Shown here piece after piece: positions 39,517-48,566 of a stretch of 52,059 bases of DNA (positions are counted from its first letter, which is position 1; each line of letters starts with the position of its first letter). The DNA is taken from positions 1-52,059 of the forward strand of contig CAJVPJ010000060.1 in assembly GCA_910592205.1 (NCBI GenBank), in the 5' to 3' direction. The notes under the pieces are model-generated. The model was not told the DNA's origin, did no database searches, and saw only the letters and a program-made list of their open reading frames with translations. A program made the translations under genes and the position numbers. The stretch comes from Paraglomus occultum (taxonomy: Eukaryota; Glomeromycota; Glomeromycetes; Paraglomerales; Paraglomeraceae).

Positions 39517-39517
39517 A

Positions 39518-39660
39518 TTTGGGGCATGCTGCAACAAAACCAGACAAAGTGAACATTTCATAAATGAGAGGCTGATTGTGATGTGACTGTAAAATTGACC
39601 AGTGTGACTGATAACGTTTTGAAAAGTAATAATGGTGCTTATGGACTTATTAATATTAAT
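39518..39660 (+). repeat. Dispersed repeat, copy B
   Basis: It starts with the same 35 bases as copy A. Compared with A it carries about 55 extra bases after the identical block, then resumes similarity (GATAACGTTTTGAAAAGTAA; TTATGGACTTATTAATATTA). It lies between the two arms of the inverted pair. Confidence 0.85.
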
Positions 39661-39760
39661 GCTCACTTTATCATACCAGAAGGTGGTGAATATAAACCAT
39701 AACAGGATTAATATATATTAATATTATATCTCTATATATAAAAACATTAATATGAAACCA

Positions 39761-39895
39761 ATTTACATCAAATTGACCATGGAACCAAAAAATTACAGCA
39801 CCATTAGAAGAAAGCTCAAGGAGAAAAAATTGCCCCTTACATTTTTAAAATCAATAATACCCAAACACTCCAGGAATATCTAAATTAAGAAAAAA
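39761..39895 (+). pseudogene. Relic of the same unknown protein, second arm
   Basis: The plus strand reads TMEPKNYSTIRRKLKEKKL and, after a frameshift, FKINNTQTLQEYLN-stop-EKITYEI, a diverged copy of the first arm (FKINDTKILEEYLDKENIIY). The DNA match includes TTTACATCAA and ATGGAACCAA in inverted order to the first arm. It ends about 18 bases before the stop codon of the TGA=Trp block. Confidence 0.5.
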
Positions 39896-39913
39896 TTACT
39901 TATGAAATTTAAA

Positions 39914-40485
39914 TTACTTCTTTACTTTTAATCAAGGTCATCTCTTATTTTCTTTAATTTCAACTTGAGCAACTTGACCATTCTGTTGTTCCTTTAATTG
40001 TTTATTTTCTTCTTTTAACTTAGCATTCTCTGCTTCTAGTTCTTTAATCTGCTTGATTTCTCATCACCTCATCTTTTGATTTGTCATGAAATTTAACTAC
40101 TTCTTCCCTCTCAATATTTAATTCTTCTTTAGCACTTGTTAGTTCTTTTTCTAGTTTTCTTTTCCAAACGATAACCAAAAGTTCTAGATGTTATTTCTTC
40201 TGTAGAAAGTGATTGTATTGGTTTATTCTCTAACAGATTACAAAAGCAACCTTTCCTATTTCTCTTTAGTCTACCACAAAGTTCACAGTAAGGAAGAGTA
40301 TCATTTTCAAGATCCTTTTTACAATCAGCACAAATATAAGCTATGTCAGCATAATTATCATTATCTTTGAATGCTGCTACTTGGTGAGTAGCAATGTTGA
40401 GAGTAAGATTGTTTTTAAATGAACAATAATTACAATCTTGTCTATCTCCTTCTACTACCTCAAGAATTCTATAGTCCAACTTCAT
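39914..40485 (-). pseudogene. Endobacterium-like gene with TGA as Trp: zinc-binding, coiled-coil protein
   Basis: It starts MKLDYRILEVVEGDRQDCNY at 40485. Four Cys pairs suggest one or two zinc sites: DCNYC, ICADCKKD, YCELCGR and GCFCN. Then SLSTEEITSRTFGYRLEK leads into a frameshift, a coiled-coil (KLEKELTSAKEELNIEREE), an in-frame TAA and another shift, and a second Glu/Lys/Gln coil ending KENKR-TGA-P-TGA-LKVKK-stop at 39914. Both TGA codons sit where Trp is plausible (RWPWLK), and the frame continues after them to a normal TAA. No TGG is used in this frame. Code 4 is standard for Mollicutes (not acholeplasmas) and fungal mitochondria. The protein is not mitochondrial in type. The frameshifts say this copy is decaying. 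Confidence 0.55.
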
Positions 40486-40487
40486 AA

Positions 40488-41180
40488 TTATTGTTTCAAA
40501 ACATGTGTTTCGAATTGTTGTAAAATGTAGGCTTGGAATTTTTGTTCTCTTTCCTTAATGCTTTCTTTGATTACATTAACTTTTGTGCTAATTTTTCTTT
40601 AGTTTTATTTGCTAACTTTCAGAGTTGTTGGAACTTCTTAGGTTTAGTTAATTTAGCTATTTTCTCGTCTCTAGAATCTAAATCCTTTCTCAATTTTTCT
40701 ATTGTTTGTTGCTAGTTAAATATTAAAATAAAAACATCTTTCTGCATAGCTATTTCAAAGTTTTTTCGCTCATGACATTCCTCAGCTTTGTCAAGTGCTT
40801 TCATGGACATTTCCTGTTCTATTTCTACTCTTTCTTCCAATTCTTCTATTCTATTATCTTTTTTTTTCTAACTTTACTTCCAATTGCTTATTTATTTCAA
40901 GCAATTTATTTCTCTCTTTCTCTAAACTAATTGTTAAGGATTGTAAATTTTTAACTTCTTTATCAACTTTTATGTATCAATTAAGTGTATTGTGATGCAT
41001 GTAAATAAGGCGAACAAAGCCTTTTCTAAATTCTTTGTCTTCTGAGTGTTTTAATGCATAAGGGCGAAGTCAAAAGTAATCTTTAACTGCTCTTATATTT
41101 GCTTCACTTGGATTTCGGTTTAACCTACCAATTAGTTCTTTTATTTCCTCTTCAGTTAAATATTGCTTTGGTTTGTCATG
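40488..41180 (-). pseudogene. Endobacterium-like gene with TGA as Trp: coiled-coil protein
   Basis: The frame from about 41177 reads KPKQYLTEEEIKELIGRLNR, ANIRAVKDYF-TGA-LRPYALKH, GFVRLIYMHHNTLN-TGA-YIK, then a Lys/Glu/Leu coiled-coil (TISLEKERNKLLEINKQLEV). After frameshifts near 40868 and 40700 it continues QTIEKLRKDLDSRDEKIAKL, KKFQQL-TGA-KLANKTKEKL and, in the last frame, YILQQFETHVLKQ-stop at 40488. The TGA codons lie at 41070-41072, 40977-40979 and 40619-40621. The stop is two bases from the ATG of the next gene, a spacing normal in bacterial operons and odd for a fungal nucleus. No introns are needed. The start is damaged. Confidence 0.55.
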
Positions 41181-41287
41181 ATTTTAATTCATATATTATA
41201 TTTTAATAAAAAATTAAATCGTAAAGAATTTAATAGAACAAACAAAAACTAATAAAGTAATAAACTTTGTGGTTGACTAAAATATTT

Positions 41288-42480
41288 TTATTCACTATCA
41301 GGATAGATTGGTTTGGGACAAGTAATATCCCTTAATTCATCTCTAACAAATGGGCGAATATTATGATAAAGATATTCTTGTCTTTTGTAATCCAAAGGAG
41401 ACAGAGTTAGAACTAAAATAGAAAAAAATTTAATTTCTTTGGTAATTTCAGAAACACTTGCTTTTCTGGTTTTCAATAAATTAAATTCGGTGAAGGAACC
41501 ATTAGCAACCAGCTGAGCTTTGACAATACCGGGTTTGGCTGTTTCAAATACAAAATTCTGATATTTTTGTAAACCACTCAATTTCTTAAAGAAAATTCCC
41601 AACTCGGAATTAGATCTAAGTACTGAAAACCTTTTCCGTTGTCATAGCGTTGAGCCTTGTTTAATCCTGCTATACTCGATTTTTTCACAACCTCAACGAT
41701 ATAATCTACACAATCTACTGTCGTCTTTCGGTAAAGTTTTTTAATCAGTCCGAAACTACCATCACACTTGAATTTAGTATGTCCTGATACCATAAAATTT
41801 AATTCAACGCTTTTATAATAGCCAGCAATTACTAAATATAAGTAAAATCATATAGTAGCATTATTTTTATTCTGACCACCCGCATTATTACCAAGTAATC
41901 TTAAATGCTTTTCACCTTTATTCAATCGCATAATACCATGCTTAGCGTGCCATTAGGACCTTTTCCTATAATTTCGTCTTCATCGAGAACATAATTAATT
42001 TGTTCGCGTACTGCTTCATCTTGGATACCAAATAAATGCACTTTACGCGGACTGAGGTAATAAATTTTACTTACCTGTTGATCGGAATGAGGTACGTAAA
42101 CGTTTTGTGCCCAATCGTAACTGTAATGAGCAGTCGCGTCAATGCTGCAATAATCAGGTTTACCTCTTGTTATAAAATGCTCATCTACCAATTTTCTCTG
42201 TTGTTCTGCTAAATCTCTGGCTTCTTCTTCCTTACGAGCATTGTACTGCAAACCGTTCCAAAAATGTTGGCACGTGTCACACAAATCCGTTCTTGGACTC
42301 ATGATTTGAATATAAGGCGTTAATTGGTGCCATAGCTTGCGAAACGCATCATATTTTAACAATTTCAACGTGCTATCATTTTCGAGACCTGCAATAAAAT
42401 TGCGATAGACCGATTTATAACTCGTTTCGGCTGGCAATAATGTAAGCGATTGCGTAATTCGATTAACATTTCATAATAAT
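41288..42480 (-). pseudogene. DUF7869-like transposase relic, best copy
   Basis: Three large pieces of one protein. 42437-41922: YKSVYRNFIAGLENDSTLKL, SPRTDLCDTCQHFWNGLQYN, then CSIDATAHYSYDWAQNVYVP, YYLSPRKVHLFGIQDEAVRE and INYVLDEDEIIGKGPNG. Next comes a damaged NNAGGQNKNN, normally with Asp before the first Asn. 41793-41578: VSGHTKFKCDGSFGLIKKLY. 41602-41288: the C-terminus. This motif order (tyrosine/aspartate motif, PRKV-LFG, DNCxGQNKNN, GHTKF-FG-K-YR) is the one I remember for DUF7869 proteins, which probably carry a DDE transposase fold. Broken by stops and shifts between pieces. Unlike the adjacent block it uses TGG for Trp. No terminal repeats were found. Confidence 0.7.
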
Positions 42481-44638
42481 AACGCCTATTACATTATATT
42501 TAAATAGTAAAATAGAAAAATAAGTATTTTTTTAATTTATAAAATCTAAATTATTATACACAGTAACGTCATTGAGCGACCGAAGTGACTTGTTCACATT
42601 GGCGTTTCATTGATTGTACTAATCCAATTAGCGGTTAATTGTAGATCAGAATTACGTGATATTAGAACATCAATCTATAGCCTCAAGCGCGTTATCCAAA
42701 GAAAGTATTTTGCAAGGCGGTTGGTATATTGTCTTGTTAAAACCGTTATTTGTCTCCCAACAAAATCCTCCCCAAGCGAAGAGCTTTTTTCGACCTTTAA
42801 CATAAGATTAGTGTTAGGGTTTTAACGGTTTCAGATTGTTCGAATTTTTAATGTTATCATAAACAATCTTGCGTTTATAAATCTCCACGTGTCTTGATCC
42901 GCATAAATTAATGATCAGTCTCCTGTCTAGAAGTCATTGTTCTAATTAGCATTTCTTGAAAAAATTTTGGCAATGTTAAGAGAATTTAAGAAATAGTATT
43001 AATATCAGTAAACATACTAATGAACAAGTAGTCAAAATCAAACTAACATAAACTCACTTATTTGATAAGCATTTTATATTTTACATTGACATCAAATTAG
43101 TGAAAATGTTTAAATTGAAGAAGAAATCGAGGTCTTGCTCCGAGACAAATCGAATATTGGATAGTTAGATAAAATGGTACTAGTGTTACAAAAAACTCTT
43201 CTTTCTCTCTATTTTCGTGTGGTCTGCACGAAAATAGTTGAATGCATATTTTGTTTAGATATGTATGTGCGCGAAAATTTGAAATTTTACGAGAAGGCCA
43301 TGCAAATTGGTAACTTTGTTTGTGTCGACAATCTTTTCTTTAATACCGTTTATTTATATTAGATTATTAACGTACTAACACGCCATTATAAAACTTTGTT
43401 GACTGTAAAATAAATTAGTCTTTTGGTTTGGTTTAGATTAAAAACACATGTATTATCTTTCAAACGTATTAGTAGTCAGGGGAAATGTCCCTAGTACAGG
43501 GGTTAGCAATTGTGTTGATAGTAGTTATTGGCATGTCGATCGCAAAATTTATATATGAAATTCTCGTTTTGAAATCAATCGCTCCTATGGCAAGTCACAT
43601 GTTGATGTTGCATATCCCCATACTCCATATACAAAAAATGTGCGCAAGAAGTTGCTCTATCACACTGCATAACCTTGACTTCTTCTTCTCTCTTAGTTCG
43701 AGGAAGATCTTTATTTAAAGGTGGAGTATCTTAACCCCCTGTAATAAAGCGTCGTTACCGAAATCGCAAGAGTACTTCATTCCAACATTCTCTTTTTTAC
43801 GTTTTCTTTTCTTTTTTCACTAACCCAACGTATTAATATTAATATGAAAACGCTTCTGGTAAGTATGAGCCTGACAGTTTCTAACAACCTGTAATAGTAA
43901 TACCAGGCATCGCGATTACTAATACTAATACTAATACCAACTGAATATTAATATTAACCAGAATCTGAATTACTATTACGTATCAATGATAATAATAATA
44001 ATAGCCGAATTAGTGATAGTAAGTAATAATAATAAGTACTCTTGAGTTCACAGCTAAGAGTTTCCACTATTACTATTACTATTACTTGTTGTTTATTACA
44101 GAAACTGTTTTGAGAGATGACATGTGGGGGTGAAATGCGCTGTTCTGTTGGTATGTTTCTAACATTTCATTTCCTTCAGACGTATATTATTATTATGTAA
44201 GCGTGAACATTATATTAATCACTATTACTATTATCATTAAATGTGTCAATTCTTTAGAAAATGTGAGCGGAGGTGAGAGGGTGGTAGTCATGTGAGTTGA
44301 ATCTGCTTTATGATGAATAGTCTCGTTGATAGTAGACTTTGTTGTTGCTCATCAACAGTCTCTGTTTTCGTTGTAATTACCATTGTTAGCAGTTGAACGT
44401 CATTCTATGTCATCTTTGTCATCAATGTCTCTGACTTGGCATATGCCATACGAGATGGCAAATTTCAATGATGTATATTGAACGTGGGAGGGGACTATGC
44501 TGTTATGGACACGGTGTGCATGGATGCACCATGAATCCATTGCTTATGAAACTCACTTGTTAATGATAACTGTTATCGATGTATGTGCAAAAAAACTGAA
44601 TATTAAGTACGATTTTTTTGACTATTACTATACCAATT
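42481..44638. other. Intergenic, gene-poor, with trinucleotide-rich patches
   Basis: 43885-44250 is dominated by imperfect ATT/ACT/AAT triplets with interspersed TTAATATTAA palindromes. A 77-codon plus frame at 43485-43718 starts with a hydrophobic segment (LAIVLIVVIGMSIAKFIYEI) and could be a small membrane protein, but nothing else supports it. No RNA gene is seen. Confidence 0.4.
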
Positions 44639-44790
44639 GGCTTGATTCTTCGAAGACGCGAAATCAATTTTCATCATCAATCACTAATAAGTCAACATCC
44701 TAGAATCCAATGCTCATATAGTTTACATGCTCATTAATATTAATATTAAGTGATGGCTGGCTTGATTCTTCGAAACGCGAAATCAATCTT
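44639..44790 (+). repeat. Direct repeat, two copies of about 32 bases
   Basis: GGCTTGATTCTTCGAA then (GA)CGCGAAATCAAT occurs at 44639-44671 and 44759-44790, differing by one or two bases. Start-to-start distance is 120 bases. The second copy lies just beyond the stop codon of the downstream minus-strand gene. Confidence 0.85.
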
Positions 44791-44839
44791 TACTAGTAAC
44801 TCGATTCAATTGTTTAAGTTATAATAGATATTCTTTATT

Positions 44840-46904
44840 TTAAAATTTGTTGATATCATAAAAGTAAGTATGGTCATGAGTAGGAGTGCGAGGAGTCTGA
44901 TAGGTATCAACACTCATTGCATCAGAGCTATCTGGTCGAGTAAAGAACAGATCTTTTTCTGATTCCCAGAGATCTTGCAATTTAGAATCGATCTTATTGA
45001 GATATTCTAGAAGACGTAGCCAGCGGCATACAAAATCCTCCAATTCCTTTGGACTTTCAATAGGGTTTAAGGATAGTGTAAACTTTTCTAGCACACGTAC
45101 CTGATAATATGCACAATAAGGTCTATCTAATATTGCGATCTTAACCTCATGGCAATGAACTTGTATCAACAAGATAGGTATATCACCCACTTGTCGTAGA
45201 AATTCTCTACCTTCGCTAGACTTGCGCAGTGTCTCTGCTCGATTCTTTGTTATGGTATTGAGCATTCGATCATGTGCATCCTTACCCATACGCACCAATT
45301 TCACCCAATCCAAAAGAAACTTTTGAACATCTGCTTTAGGTCGCGAGCTCTCTAGAAATAAGATCTCCAGACTTTCTATGTCACGTATAGGTACGGTTAC
45401 CTTGACACGCATGTCGGGTTTGTGATGCGGTGATGCTTCGCTAGCCTCCTCAGCCCTGTAAATACATTGTATAATACAAATTAGTATTAGAAATCATTAC
45501 TAATTATTAACACGAACAAGATAATATTAATCATATTACCATCTCATGACCAACGCCTTCGCCCCATATCCAAGGACTTCTAACAGATGTGAAATAACCC
45601 CCACAACATAAGTCCCTTCATTGTAGTTACCGGTGTCTTCTGGGAATTGCCAGATACAACGCCTACAAATGAACAAATAGATAAATACAAGAGCTATTAC
45701 TATCTCAAAACAGCATTTCCATAAATTTGACTTACAGATTTTCCAACAACCTATGTGCTGCATGAACCTGCAGCTTGACGCTTTCTTGTTCATGCTGCAA
45801 ACCCTTTGGCGTCCTGATGGAGTCGATCAGACAGCGTTTACCATCACGACACATGTATGCAGCATTTTTCCTCTTAATCAATTTCTCACACATTTGACCG
45901 ATGCTGCTATGAAAATTTACATTCGAATACAATCTGGGTGGATGGCTAAGACAGACTACTCCTGCATCTTTGGTAATCATTTTTGTCCACATACTGTCTG
46001 ATCCACTCGTATCAAGAACGCCGGTCGCAAGGGGTCTTAGGGGATTAATTGCTTCCCCGCTGTTTAGCACCTCATCAAGCATGTTGCGAAAGATGACGAG
46101 TGCATTACGTGTCTCATTCGCAACAAATGGAAGAATCTCGTTCTATAATAATAATAATAAAGTTATTTATTTTATATATTAATATAATAAGTGATGATCA
46201 ATCGTTATTATCACCTACCAGATTCTTCCGTATTGTTGCAATGTTAGCTTTAGCAATGGATGCACTTGTTGCATACTTGGCATCCGTTTTAATCTACATA
46301 TTGTTAATAAACGTTAATGTCAATTCTTAAATGATAAACCAATTAATTTAGTAATACTCACCTCACTGTAAATACCGTTAGCCGCTTTGATAAAATCGGC
46401 TATAACACCCTATAAAAAAAAACATAAAATTGTGAAAAAAAGAACTTACGATATATATAATTGGTTAACAGGATGGTGATCTCAGATGGTATATAATATT
46501 GGTTTCATGTTTCAAAAGATAAATATCTCTTTCTCGCCTAAAACCGTAACTTAACCCGTAGGTACCATCACGAATAATAACCGAGCATGGCTTGGATCCA
46601 GGCCAATTTTTTATCACCATTCCTGTTCATCATTTCAATACAAAGTTTAATAAAATAAAACAAAACTTACAGCGTTCATTCTGTTGACTTTCTTCTTTTC
46701 TTCCTCAAGCGTAATCATCAATTGTCCGTGTTCATTTTCTTGCGCCCAATCAATGGCCTTCGTGATTTCTTCCGAATATCCTTTTTTGGCGGCCGTTGGT
46801 GTCAATTCGGTGGCATTGTTCAGCTTCTGCCACACTATCCATGCTGTTAAGCCACGGATATTCTCGTTTGCGCCGGCGTTGTTGACGAAGTAGTTGTGAG
46901 ACAT
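44840..46904 (-). CDS. Six-exon gene of unknown function
   Basis: Exons 46904-46671, 46409-46362, 46293-46219, 46142-45736, 45662-45540 and 45455-44840 join with correct phases to 500 residues. The start MSHNYFVNNAGANENIRGL lies 73 bases after a TATATAAA box, which supports it. The N-terminal third is helical and charged (LEEEKKKVNRMNA; ANIATIRKNLNEILPF). The middle has several cysteines but no clear metal site (NAAYMCRDGKRCLIDS). The C-terminal third is acidic and Leu-rich (VLEKFTLSLNPIESPKEL; EFVCRWLRLLEYL-like helices) and ends in a Ser/Thr/Pro tail (YQTPRTPTHDHTYFYD). There is no signal peptide or membrane span. I recognise no domain. The unusually long intron 46410-46670 holds a coding-like run (GDKKLAWIQAMLGYYS) that I could not splice in phase, so exon 2 may be incomplete. 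Confidence 0.75.
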
Positions 46905-46976
46905 TTTGTAGTATAAGTCGAATTTAGCAAGTTACTAAGATTGTTAACTGTTGGAAGAACGAACAGACACACTCCC

Positions 46977-46984
46977 TTTATATA
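46977..46984 (-). promoter_or_regulatory. TATA box of the 44.8-46.9 kb gene
   Basis: TATATAAA on the minus strand, 73 bases upstream of the ATG, in the sequence GTATATAAAGGGAG. Sequence and spacing are both typical of a core promoter. Confidence 0.65.
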
Positions 46985-48566
46985 CTCTAACTCATCCTTT
47001 CCTTGGAATTCCTGTATTGCGGCCGTTTATGCTGTGATGGCCGAAATCCTTCTTTTTTCGTTGTCTATACACGCTATACTGATGTGCGATGACTATGTAT
47101 TTTAGCAGGCTGTTCAATCCTCGGCTAATCGTCCGATATGACAAAGATAAAACTCGGATTACCGATTAATATTATTAAATTGCCAAATTGAGTATTATAA
47201 TTAGTATGATTTAAAAATAAGTTTTGCACTACCCAGAAAACGGCCGATATTTCCCCTGTGACAGTTAAAAATAGAAATTAAGCTACAATCTGCGCATAGT
47301 AATAGTAATAGATTGAAAAATTAACAAATGCATTAGCTAATTGTTATCCGGATATTTTTACTTCGGCTTTTCTAATCCTAATAATAATAATAAATTAGAT
47401 TCCGCTTTTGATATACCGAACAATAGTAATAGTAACGGTAGTAATGTTACAGTATTTCTGCTGCGCCGTATAAAATCACGTTATCAACATACCATATTAG
47501 ACAATGACGATGAAAAAGTGTTCAGTTATCCAATACCAACTCCTTAAGTGACGAAAAAGCGTTCGGTTATTATATCATATTATAATTACTATTGCTATTG
47601 TTATTACCATTACTATTACGCAAATCGCAAATACACCAAAATGCTATTGCTAATACTAATGATAATAATAATAATAAGATTAAACATTGGTTTTGATACT
47701 TATCTGAGCAGAGATCAGTAGTCGGTACTAGTTGTGAGTGACGCGGATAGCAACAGAAGTTCCACTTCTAATACTAAGGAATGTTTTGGACGATAAAAAA
47801 AAAGTGAAGAGAAAAAAAAAAGCTAACATGTCTGGTATCACTGAACTCGCAGAAATCACACAAAATTCCCCCCTTTTCCATGGCCACTCACCCCTTTTCT
47901 GAATTCGGATCCTGTTCGTCGCACATCCATTACTACTACTACTATCATAGTAGATCGTCATATCTTATTTTGTATTAGAATTTGGGATTGGGTCATGCAT
48001 GCGTTGTAATTAGTGTTACTATTCCTGTTACACTACTACTACGTATTAAATCAAACAATAAATACGTGATCAGTATGTCTTTTTATTGTTACAATTTAGT
48101 ATTTCGGGTCTTCGCATTTAGTCAAAACTGTAATACCAAATGCAGTGTATTGTCTTGCTACAATTAAAACTTGTACATAATAATAATAATAATGATAACC
48201 CGCATTAGTTTTAGTGTTAATATTAATATCAATGTTATTCTTATTATTATTGTCTCTCCGGAATAGGATGACATAAATGCTATGGACAAAATCTGTTAGC
48301 ATTAGCCGAATATTGCATGAAACTTCTATTTTTAATCACAATCAAATTTGGATTAGTTGTTTTTTCGGAAAGTTTGATGACATCATTATACCCGATCACG
48401 AAACGCGTTTTTCATTTCTTATAAATTGACCGAATGTAAGCGTCTCGTCGTCAGAAGCAGCAATAGTAGCAACTAAACTACAAAGCATATAATATTACTC
48501 TTATTCCTACTATTAGACAAATTTCGCAACCCAACATTTATCAAAAAGACACTATACAATACACAC
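46985..48566. other. Intergenic, rich in degenerate triplet repeats
   Basis: From about 47290 to 48260 the sequence is largely imperfect AAT/ATT/ACT triplets (for example ACTATTGCTATTGTTATTAC) that spawn short frames on both strands. A TATA-like TTATAAATTG at about 48419 lies 150 bases before the large ORF and may serve as its promoter. Confidence 0.5.

Noticed and set aside
38956-39660. Repeats at 39 kb as a CRISPR array
   Set aside because: Only two spaced copies 395 bases apart with coding relics between them; the context is eukaryotic.
39914-41180. Mitochondrial DNA insertion as explanation of the TGA=Trp block
   Set aside because: Fungal mitochondria also read TGA as Trp, but the two frames are coiled-coil and Cys-pair proteins, unlike respiratory or ribosomal mitochondrial genes. 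A free-standing mitochondrial ORF cannot be fully excluded.
43485-43718. Possible small membrane protein
   Set aside because: One hydrophobic segment near the start is the only support; the C-terminal half looks random and no promoter or relatives are known.
46410-46670. Extra exon in the orphan gene (GDKKLAWIQAMLGYYS)
   Set aside because: No acceptor gives the needed phase with the well-supported donor of exon 1, so it was left as intron sequence.
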